A stretch of 64,000 bases of DNA, from the NCBI RefSeq assembly GCF_020782115.1, contig NZ_JAJGMW010000008.1, forward strand, positions 1-64,000, given 5' to 3'. The DNA is from Leeuwenhoekiella parthenopeia (lineage in GTDB: Bacteria > Bacteroidota > Bacteroidia > Flavobacteriales > Flavobacteriaceae). Within the stretch, counting starts at the first letter, position 1, and each line of letters opens with the position of its first letter. A model generated the notes under the pieces. It worked only from the letters and a program-made list of their open reading frames with translations. It was not told where the DNA came from and ran no database searches. Below are positions 9,066-15,622 of this stretch, piece after piece. A program made the position numbers and the translations under genes.

Positions 9066-9788
9066 ATGGATAACTTTCAAATTGAAACCGCACAAAATAT
9101 CAGCATTCAGCAACAGGTTGCGGGCATTGGCGATCGCATACTCGCTTATATCATTGACGCTCTGATTTTAATAGGGTATTGGATCATTTCCTTGTTTTTG
9201 GTATCTGCCTTCGGATTAGACACTAACGAAAGCAGTTCGATTATGATCTTTTTTATGATCATCGGGATACCTTCTTTTCTGTACTTCCTGCTTTTTGAAG
9301 CCTTTTGGGACGGGCGCACGCCGGGTAAGTCGGCCATTGGTTTGCGCGTGGTGAAGTTAGACGGATCAAAACCGGGTTTTGGAAGCTATTTTGTACGCTG
9401 GCTGATGCGCATTATAGACATCAGTTTCAGCAGTGGCGGGATTGCCGTTTTTACCATTTTGCTTAACGGAAAAGGGCAGCGTCTGGGGGATATCGCAGCC
9501 GGGACCACGGTGATCAATGAGCGCAAGAGAGTTACCCTGGGCCAGACCCTGCTGGAAACCATTCCTGAAGATTATGTGCCCAAATACCCACAGGTAACGG
9601 TTTTTACCGATGCAGATATGCAGAAAATCAAAACGGTTTACAGCAAGGCCAAACGCGAAGGGAAGCATAACGTCATTTTAAAACTGAGCGAAAAGCTGAG
9701 TAAGACTATGCAGGTGACGCCAGATGAGACGCCCTACGCCTTTGTAGACCGCGTACTTAAGGATTATAATTTTTACACCCAGAATTAA
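9066..9788 (+). CDS. RDD family membrane protein
   Basis: 240 aa. The RDD domain occupies ~15-155 with the name-giving residues in GDRILAYIIDALIL (R and D in helix 1) and a later acidic residue in IMRIIDIS. Three to four transmembrane helices are visible (~29-46, 56-77, 117-131). A soluble ~85-residue C-terminal extension follows. RDD proteins have been linked to transport or ion homeostasis in some bacteria, but their frequent neighbours are SpoIIM/MoxR genes, as here across the divergent gap. The gene overlaps the following TRIC gene by one base (TAATG). Confidence 0.88.
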   Translation: MDNFQIETAQNISIQQQVAGIGDRILAYIIDALILIGYWIISLFLVSAFGLDTNESSSIMIFFMIIGIPSFLYFLLFEAFWDGRTPGKSAIGLRVVKLDGSKPGFGSYFVRWLMRIIDISFSSGGIAVFTILLNGKGQRLGDIAAGTTVINERKRVTLGQTLLETIPEDYVPKYPQVTVFTDADMQKIKTVYSKAKREGKHNVILKLSEKLSKTMQVTPDETPYAFVDRVLKDYNFYTQN

Positions 9789-10420
9789 TGGAGCCTATTG
9801 TAGATATTATCGACATTCTGGGAACCATCGCTTTTGCAATTTCGGGCGTAATCACGGCAACCAAAAAACGTATGGATCTTTTTGGGATTCTCATTGTCGC
9901 TACCGTGACTTCTGTGGGCGGTGGTACCTTGCGCGATCTGCTCATTGGGAAGTCGCCCGTAACCTGGCTGCTCAACACGACGTTTGTGTATACCATACTG
10001 GTTTCAACCGTGGTGGGTGTTATTTTTAGAAAACAATTGCATTACGTGCGCAAGTCTTTGTTTTTGTTTGACACTATCGGGATTGCCCTGTATACCATTA
10101 CCGGTGTGCAAATGGGACTGCTCATCGATCTGAACCCGGTAATTTGCGTGGCTTTAGGAACGATAACGGCCTGTTTTGGAGGCGTGATTCGCGATATTTT
10201 GTGTAATGAAATCCCGGTGATCTTTAGAAAAGAGATTTATGCCAGTGCCTGTATTTTAGGAGGTGTGGTTTATATAGGGCTTATTCACCTAGGGGTAACG
10301 GCCGGTCTTACTGCGGTAATGGCCGGGATTACTGTGGTTGTAGTACGCACCCTGGCGGTGGTGTATGAATTGCAATTGCCCAGTATATATACTCAGGCCG
10401 AGCGCGAGCAAAACAATTAA
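9788..10420 (+). CDS. TRIC-type (UPF0126/YadS) cation channel family protein
   Basis: 210 aa, nearly all membrane: two repeats of three helices plus a seventh. Each repeat carries the family motif, GGGTLRDLL at ~45-53 and FGGVIRDIL at ~128-136, matching the glycine-rich, Arg/Asp-containing signature of bacterial trimeric intracellular cation channel (TRIC) homologues. Prokaryotic TRIC channels conduct K+ and possibly other monovalent cations. It is translationally coupled to the RDD gene upstream by a one-base overlap and lies four bases before the PNPOx-like gene, so the three form a rightward operon. Confidence 0.88.
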   Translation: MEPIVDIIDILGTIAFAISGVITATKKRMDLFGILIVATVTSVGGGTLRDLLIGKSPVTWLLNTTFVYTILVSTVVGVIFRKQLHYVRKSLFLFDTIGIALYTITGVQMGLLIDLNPVICVALGTITACFGGVIRDILCNEIPVIFRKEIYASACILGGVVYIGLIHLGVTAGLTAVMAGITVVVVRTLAVVYELQLPSIYTQAEREQNN

Positions 10421-10423
10421 ACT

Positions 10424-10966
10424 ATGGGAAAGCAACTACCGGAGCTGACCAATCAGCTTATTAAATTCATTGAGGAGCAGCATCTCTTTTTTGTGGGTAC
10501 GGCAGCTGCCGAAGGGCGTGTAAATGTTTCCCCTAAAGGAATGGATACGTTTGCAGTGCTTAATGCAAACGAGGTAATCTGGCTCAATATGACCGGAAGT
10601 GGGAATGAGACGGCCGCGCATTTACTGAAAGATTCGCGGATGACGATTATGTTTTGTTCGTTTGAACGCAAACCCCTTATTCTGCGTTTATACGGCAAAG
10701 CCGAAATGTACCATCCGCGGGATGCAGCGTTTGAATCCTATTTAAAGCATTTTGGTGATACCGAAGGTGCCCGCCAGATTTATAAACTCAACATCGATCT
10801 CGTACAAACTTCCTGCGGTTTTGCAGTGCCGTTTATGGAATACAAAGGGGAACGTGAAACCCTAAAAACCTGGGCCGCAGAAAAAGGCGACGCCGGTATC
10901 AAAGACTACTGGATTGAGAAAAACCAAACAAGCATTGACGGTTTTAAAACCGGGATTTTTGAGTGA
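10424..10966 (+). CDS. Pyridoxamine 5'-phosphate oxidase-like flavin protein
   Basis: 180 aa with a split-barrel PNPOx-like fold: FFVGTAAAEGRVNVSPKGMD (~22-41), then VIWLNMTGSGNETAAHLL (~51-68) and LRLYGKAEMY (~86-95). The SPKG and N-E-T-A motifs fit flavin-binding split-barrel proteins of the general-stress/PNPOx-like group rather than true PdxH, which is longer and has a different C-terminal domain. The cofactor is probably FMN or F420-like flavin; the substrate is unknown. Last gene of the RDD-TRIC-PNPOx operon. Downstream is ~500 bases with only a small gene. Confidence 0.85.
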   Translation: MGKQLPELTNQLIKFIEEQHLFFVGTAAAEGRVNVSPKGMDTFAVLNANEVIWLNMTGSGNETAAHLLKDSRMTIMFCSFERKPLILRLYGKAEMYHPRDAAFESYLKHFGDTEGARQIYKLNIDLVQTSCGFAVPFMEYKGERETLKTWAAEKGDAGIKDYWIEKNQTSIDGFKTGIFE

Positions 10967-11001
10967 TTACTTAATCAACGAAGATTTCTTTGATTAGTGA
11001 T

Positions 11002-11139
11002 TTAGTCCCATTTTTCAAATTCCTCATTTTCAAAAACAGCATCTATGATTAGTGAATCGTCACTTTCCTGATTCATGTTTTCAAAGGCTTTTTCCCAATT
11101 TTGCCGGACTTGTTTATGTGATTGAAAAGTTGATTTCAT
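11002..11139 (-). CDS. 45-aa orphan resembling the C-terminal tail of MazE-type antitoxins
   Basis: A complete small frame runs from ATG at 11139 to TAA at 11002: MKSTFQSHKQ, VRQNWEKAFENMNQ, then an acidic tail ending EEFEKWD. The W-E-x-A-F-x-x-M segment followed by acidic residues and a terminal tryptophan is what I recognise from the C-terminal ends of AbrB/MazE-fold antitoxins of Bacteroidota (toxin-binding tail), but the DNA-binding AbrB domain is missing and no MazF-like toxin lies beside it. It may be a free antitoxin-like microprotein, a domain relic, or a coincidental frame. Coding sense is supported by the coherent helix-plus-acid-tail composition. Confidence 0.5.
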   Translation of the reverse strand: MKSTFQSHKQVRQNWEKAFENMNQESDDSLIIDAVFENEEFEKWD

Positions 11140-11468
11140 TCGTTTATTCTATTCTTCTAAGATACACTTGTTTGAGTGAAAAGTAGGTTTTATCTAAGAA
11201 CAAATAGGGGCCTATAATTTGTGGCTTGTTGGGGATTTTAAATTGAAATATCGACGTTTATAAAGAGTATAAAATAATATTCTTTGGTTTTCTTTTTCTT
11301 CAGCATAGCAAAAAGTCCCCGTTAAAAATTTTCGAAGCCTTGGAGAAAATTTAGGGGCTTGTTGCGGTTTTGCCTGATAAGGCAAAAATGCCTAAGAAAA
11401 AGTGTCTTTTCTTTTGTTACTTTTCTTTGGACAAGCAAAGAAAAGTAAGTAGTATTATAAAATCGAAA
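11140..11468. repeat. Intergenic region with a perfect 13-bp inverted repeat
   Basis: No credible gene is visible. At 11417-11429 and 11436-11448 the arms TTACTTTTCTTTG and CAAAGAAAAGTAA form a perfect inverted repeat with a six-base loop (GACAAG). Similar 'TTACTTTTCTTTGG-acaag-CAAAGAAAAGTAA' hairpins occur between genes in many Gram-negative genomes and act as terminators or repeat elements. Here it lies just after the stop of the leftward peptidase gene (11469), so it may end that transcript. The rest is AT-rich and unremarkable. Confidence 0.6.
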
Positions 11469-12272
11469 TCAGTTGATCTGGAAATGTATGTGATCATCAT
11501 GGCGTACAGCACGGCACCCGTGAAAACGAATTTTGGGATCAGAATGGTTCATTCGCTGTACTAAATGCGGTTCTAAAAACAGCTTGCTCGTCTCTTTTAG
11601 ATTTAAAATCAGTTTAACAAGCTGTTTTGTAGCTTCATTTGAAAGTGTGAGTTCGGGATTACGATTACCAAAACTCACATACCTCGTAAAATCATATTGC
11701 CAGTATCCGGCTTCTTTGCAGGCTTGAGTCTGATCACGTTCACCTGAGTTTGAAGCTTCATAAATACCATAACCGCTTCGTGAGGGTTTTTCATTAGTAA
11801 CTCGACCTTTTTCATCGTTATAGATGAAAGCGAGATCTATTTTCTTGCCGTCGTTGTGACTCAAATGCGGCAAAAGCGGGAAACCATCAAAAAAAGGGAA
11901 ATTGGCATCCAGATAAACGACGGTCAAATTCGGGTCATACTTCGAAAAATCACGGGCAATTTCTTGTAAAGCTTCTTTTAATTTCGGCTTTACATAATCC
12001 CGATTAGCAAGCACGTAAAATAAAGAGTGGGCTTGAAGATGCTCTGTTGTTTCGAGCTTTTCGCGTCCAAAATAGGGAGCTACCTTAGGAATCAGAAGTA
12101 ATGAACAGATTAGATAGACCAGTAAAAAGACTACAATCTGCTTGATTAGTTTAAAACGGTGAATTTTTCGCGTAGCGAGAACAACAATTAAATAGAGAAG
12201 ACCACCTACCTGAGTAAGAATGCTAAGTAGCACTACCAGAATGAAGTGCAGACAAAATTTTAAAAACTTCAA
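11469..12272 (-). CDS. Membrane-anchored LAS-type (M15/MepA-like) peptidase
   Basis: 267 aa. Two hydrophobic N-terminal helices (~8-30 and ~43-61) anchor a periplasmic domain. Zinc-ligand motifs of the LAS peptidase superfamily are visible: SHNDGKKIDLAF (H and D, ~136-147) and HDDHIHFQ near the C-terminus (~259-266). The superfamily includes D-Ala-D-Ala carboxypeptidases and the murein endopeptidase MepA, so cell-wall cleavage is likely; the exact bond is not. The only plausible start is TTG at 12272, 12 bases after the PPIase stop and in the same frame, which suggests coupled translation with that gene. A hairpin follows the stop. Confidence 0.72.
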   Translation of the reverse strand: MKFLKFCLHFILVVLLSILTQVGGLLYLIVVLATRKIHRFKLIKQIVVFLLVYLICSLLLIPKVAPYFGREKLETTEHLQAHSLFYVLANRDYVKPKLKEALQEIARDFSKYDPNLTVVYLDANFPFFDGFPLLPHLSHNDGKKIDLAFIYNDEKGRVTNEKPSRSGYGIYEASNSGERDQTQACKEAGYWQYDFTRYVSFGNRNPELTLSNEATKQLVKLILNLKETSKLFLEPHLVQRMNHSDPKIRFHGCRAVRHDDHIHFQIN

Positions 12273-12284
12273 TTCAAGTCTGTG

Positions 12285-13013
12285 TTATTTGATCAACTCA
12301 ACCTTTTCCAGATAAATATTTTCAATAGGCCATTCATTATCGTCAACATCTACTTTATTGATACGGTCTACAACGTCCATGCCTTTGGTCACACGGCCAA
12401 ACACCGTATGCTCGCCATCCAGGTGATGGGCACCCCGTTCGGGCACTACGATAAACCATTCAAAAGGAGAGGAGGCATCGCTGATGTTTTGTTCGGTGTA
12501 TTTTGCTGCAGAAAAGGCTCCACGTACGTGAGGATGCGCCGCAGACGCTTCGTTTGGGATCAAATAATTTCCAATACGCATACGCTTACGCGGGGTTTCA
12601 TACCCGTCGCTGTTACCACCCTGTACTACAAAATCAATAGCGTTGCGGTGTATCATGGTATTCTCAAAATAGCCCTGCTTTACCAAAAGAATAAAGTTGG
12701 CCCTGTGTAAAGGCGTATCGCGGAATAATTCTAGTTCGATATCCCCGTATTTGGTGGTGATGCGCACGCGGTTTTCGGGATTCTTCTTGCCGTATTCGGT
12801 GAGAAAGGGAATAAGATCGGCCTGTGATTCTACGATAGAACCCGGCTTTTTCCTGAGTTTTTCGTTCTGAGCTTTGGCCTTATCTTCGGCCGTGCTGTCT
12901 TTGGTTTTTTCGACAACTTCAGGCTCTGTGGCTTTCTCTTTAGATTTTTTATCTTCACAGCCGGCAAAAAGAAGCACTAAAGCTAGAAGACTTAAACGTA
13001 TATACTGACGCAT
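12285..13013 (-). CDS. Lipoprotein cyclophilin-type peptidyl-prolyl isomerase
   Basis: 242 aa from the ATG at 13013. A longer frame to 13130 exists, but the lipoprotein signal (MRQYIRLSLL, lipobox LLFAGC) begins here. A Lys/Glu-rich linker (~22-60) leads to a cyclophilin domain: VRITTKYGDIELELF, HRANFILLVKQGYF, then IHRNAIDFVVQGG and HTVFGRVTKGMDVVD. The usual FHRVI...GF-QGGD motif is partly altered (IHRNAIDFVVQGGN), so activity may be reduced. Predicted to be anchored to a membrane facing the periplasm and to assist envelope protein folding. Its start codon is only two bases from that of the divergent NUDIX gene, so each promoter must lie inside the other gene. Confidence 0.9.
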   Translation of the reverse strand: MRQYIRLSLLALVLLFAGCEDKKSKEKATEPEVVEKTKDSTAEDKAKAQNEKLRKKPGSIVESQADLIPFLTEYGKKNPENRVRITTKYGDIELELFRDTPLHRANFILLVKQGYFENTMIHRNAIDFVVQGGNSDGYETPRKRMRIGNYLIPNEASAAHPHVRGAFSAAKYTEQNISDASSPFEWFIVVPERGAHHLDGEHTVFGRVTKGMDVVDRINKVDVDDNEWPIENIYLEKVELIK

Positions 13014-13015
13014 AG

Positions 13016-13663
13016 ATGCAGTTTGAAGAATTTGTAAAACGAGTCTCAAAATTAAGCAATTTGGACTTACCCGGGCAAGAAGCGCATTATCTAATGGCAC
13101 CGGCAGAGCGCATACAACAACTTTCTGCACTTGATGTTGAACAGCGCAAACCCCGGGAAGCCGGTGTTATGGCGGTGTTTTATCCCAATTCTAAGGGCGA
13201 AACCACGCTGGTGCTTATTTTACGCCGCACCTATAAAGGGGTGCACAGCAACCAGGTGGGCTTTCCTGGAGGCAAGGCAGAGGCTGTAGATGTTGATCTG
13301 GAAGATACCGCCCGCAGGGAGACCGAAGAGGAGGTAGGCCTTAAAGGAGAAGACATTCGTGTACTAAAAAAACTCACCCGTCTTTATATTCCGCCCAGCA
13401 ATTTTTGGGTGCAACCTTTTATTGGCGTGGTTGATTATACCCCAGAGTTTATTCCGGAAGAGGCGGAAGTTGCGGCTATACTTGAAGTACCGCTCACGGC
13501 CTTTCTTTCAGATAAAAGCCTCATCAGGCGACAGATTGACACCTCGTATGGCAGCATGATAGACGTACCCGCATTTCAACTGGCCGGGCACGTAGTCTGG
13601 GGTGCCACTGCAATGATGCTGAGCGAGATCAAGTGGGTGCTGCGGGAAATAGATACATTTTAA
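13016..13663 (+). CDS. NUDIX hydrolase, CoA pyrophosphatase-like
   Basis: 215 aa. The NUDIX box is at ~81-105 (FPGGKAE then ARRETEEEVGL), preceded by the family feature HSNQVGFPGG seen in CoA pyrophosphatases of the NudL/Nudt7 type. The N-terminal motif LMAPAERIQQL also fits this group. The likely reaction is hydrolysis of CoA or acyl-CoA to 3',5'-ADP and phosphopantetheine, with Mg2+ or Mn2+. The start at 13016 matches the usual M-x-F-x-x-F beginning. It begins two bases from the divergent PPIase start. Acyltransferase gene follows 59 bases downstream, so the two may share a message. Confidence 0.88.
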   Translation: MQFEEFVKRVSKLSNLDLPGQEAHYLMAPAERIQQLSALDVEQRKPREAGVMAVFYPNSKGETTLVLILRRTYKGVHSNQVGFPGGKAEAVDVDLEDTARRETEEEVGLKGEDIRVLKKLTRLYIPPSNFWVQPFIGVVDYTPEFIPEEAEVAAILEVPLTAFLSDKSLIRRQIDTSYGSMIDVPAFQLAGHVVWGATAMMLSEIKWVLREIDTF

Positions 13664-13722
13664 GACACATATTCCTTACATTTAATTTATATTTCGCCTC
13701 TGGCAAAACCTTGGCTTTAATT

Positions 13723-14526
13723 ATGGGACTTTTCAAGACCAATCCATTTGGGCATTATAATATTCTGAAGAAATGGCTGATACGCATTGCGGGTATGATG
13801 ACCCACAGGCGTTATCGCGGTTTTAACGAATTGCAAATTGACGGTTCTGAAATCATAAAAGAGCTGCCCGATACCGGTGTGCTGTTTGTCTCCAACCACC
13901 AGACCTATTTTGCCGATGTGGTAGCGATGTTTCACGTCTTTAATGCAAGCTTGAGTGGTAGGGTAGACAGCATTAAAAACATAGGCTATCTCTGGCAGCC
14001 CAAACTCAATATTTATTATGTGGCCGCCGGTGAGACCATGCGGGCCGGTCTTTTACCGCGGATTATGGCTTATGCCGGGGCTATAACGGTAAGCCGTACC
14101 TGGAGGGAAAAAGGAAAGGAGGTAGACCGCCCGGTAAACCTGAGCGATACCGAAAACATTGGGATTGCACTACACGACGGCTGGGTAATTACCTTTCCGC
14201 AGGGAACTACCAAACCCTGGAAACCCATCAGAAAAGGTACCGCCCACATCATTAAGCAATATAAACCGGTTGTTGTGCCTATTGTAATAGATGGTTTTAG
14301 ACGCTCGTTTGATAAAAAAGGCATACGCATTAAAAAGCGCGGTATTCTTCAGTCTATGGAAATCAAAAAACCATTGCAGATTGATTATGAAAACGACAGC
14401 ATCGAGGATATTGTAGAACAGATCGAATACGCAATAGAGCAACATCCTTCTTTCCTCAAAGTGATTCCTCAGGAAGAATTACGCAAAGAGGAAGAACTCA
14501 ATAAAACCCGCAGGTGGGAGTACTAA
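13723..14526 (+). CDS. Lysophospholipid (1-acylglycerol-3-phosphate) acyltransferase family protein
   Basis: 267 aa from the ATG at 13723; a longer frame begins at 13633 but overlaps the NUDIX gene and adds no conserved sequence. PlsC-type motifs: SNHQTYFADV (~54-63, the Bacteroidota variant of NHX4D), a GAITVSRTWR block (~118-127) and FPQGTTKPW (~159-167, equivalent of FPEGT). Expected to transfer acyl chains to lysophosphatidate or a related lipid at the inner membrane. Polar C-terminal tail. The spacing between His and Asp is one longer than the classical motif, as in other Bacteroidota homologues. Confidence 0.85.
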   Translation: MGLFKTNPFGHYNILKKWLIRIAGMMTHRRYRGFNELQIDGSEIIKELPDTGVLFVSNHQTYFADVVAMFHVFNASLSGRVDSIKNIGYLWQPKLNIYYVAAGETMRAGLLPRIMAYAGAITVSRTWREKGKEVDRPVNLSDTENIGIALHDGWVITFPQGTTKPWKPIRKGTAHIIKQYKPVVVPIVIDGFRRSFDKKGIRIKKRGILQSMEIKKPLQIDYENDSIEDIVEQIEYAIEQHPSFLKVIPQEELRKEEELNKTRRWEY

Positions 14527-14683
14527 ATCCATTTTCATTAACATTTCTTTGGCATAGTGTTTGGACCTTTTAGGGTGGAAAATTGTTAAACTTTGGGTTT
14601 CGGTGAAATTTAATGCAACTTTTATATACTTTGTAGGTACTTAAAGCGTTAGAGCCCCAAACCCCTTAAGACCAAAAAAATAT

Positions 14684-15622
14684 ATGAAAAAACTCACTTT
14701 TGTCGCAGTACTTTTTACTCTGGCACTGTTCTCAAAAATACAAGCTCAGGAATTACCTTTTAAAGATTGCATCGACGCCCCGCTCGAAGATTTTGAAAGC
14801 TCTGTTTTAAAAACCCAACTCTACAATCAAATTGCCAAAGATCCTCAGATGAAAAGTCTGATTGATCGCAAGAAAATGGCCGTAGGTATCGTAAGTCTCG
14901 ATGACCCTAAAGCCATACAATACGCCGGAATCAACGGTGAAGAAATGATGTATGCCGCAAGTTTACCTAAAATTGCCATTTTGCTTGCCGCGATGGACGC
15001 AATTGAAAAAGGTGAACTTAAAGAAACTGCCACTGTACGCGAAGATATGTGGCTGATGATCAGCAAGTCAAACAATCAGGCCAGTACGCGCATGATAGAT
15101 CGTCTGGGTTATGATAAAATTGCCGGTGTTCTAACCAGCGATAAATACAAATTATACGATAAGGCTCACGGTGGTGGCCTCTGGGTAGGTAAGCGCTATG
15201 CTGCCGCCGGAGAGCGCAGACCCGATCCTATTAAAGGCTTAAGCCACGCAGCTACAGCAGAACAGGTATGCCGTTTTTATTACAAACTGGTAACCGGTAA
15301 ACTGGTAAGTCCCGAGCGCTCCAAGCAAATGCTTGATATAATGGAGAACCCTTCATTGCATCATAAGTTTGTAAACACATTAGAGCGTATAGCGCCTAAC
15401 GCACGTTTATTCCGTAAATCAGGTTCCTGGAAAACCTACCATTCAGACTCCATCCTGGTATGGGGTGAAGACGGCCGCAAGTACATTCTTGTAGCTTTGG
15501 TTGAAGACCCTAACGGCGAACAAATTATCAGAAATTTAGTATTTCCGGTTGAGAAAGCTCTTCAAAAATCTCGAACTTTACTTGCGAGTGCCACAAAAGG
15601 CGCCGGGTATGTAGGTGATTAG
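14684..15622 (+). CDS. Class A beta-lactamase-related serine hydrolase
   Basis: 312 aa with signal peptide (~1-22, ending IQAQE). Penicillin-binding/beta-lactamase fold motifs are present: S93-L-P-K96 (SxxK), S129-N-N (SxN) and K245-S-G (KTG box equivalent). The omega-loop Glu typical of class A lactamases is not evident to me (region 170-200), so an antibiotic-degrading role is uncertain; it may be a periplasmic DD-peptidase or esterase-like relative. Preceded by ~155 bases of AT-rich non-coding sequence. The 3' end overlaps the transporter gene by eight bases, indicating coupled expression. Confidence 0.85.
   Translation: MKKLTFVAVLFTLALFSKIQAQELPFKDCIDAPLEDFESSVLKTQLYNQIAKDPQMKSLIDRKKMAVGIVSLDDPKAIQYAGINGEEMMYAASLPKIAILLAAMDAIEKGELKETATVREDMWLMISKSNNQASTRMIDRLGYDKIAGVLTSDKYKLYDKAHGGGLWVGKRYAAAGERRPDPIKGLSHAATAEQVCRFYYKLVTGKLVSPERSKQMLDIMENPSLHHKFVNTLERIAPNARLFRKSGSWKTYHSDSILVWGEDGRKYILVALVEDPNGEQIIRNLVFPVEKALQKSRTLLASATKGAGYVGD

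Noticed and set aside
11370-11564. Possible 64-aa protein starting MPDKAKMPKKKCL
   Set aside because: It crosses the 13-bp inverted repeat and runs antisense into the peptidase gene; the sequence is what such repeat elements give when translated.
13014-13130. Extended N-terminus of the PPIase
   Set aside because: The extra 39 residues overlap the divergent NUDIX gene and have no signal; the lipoprotein signal peptide starts at 13013.
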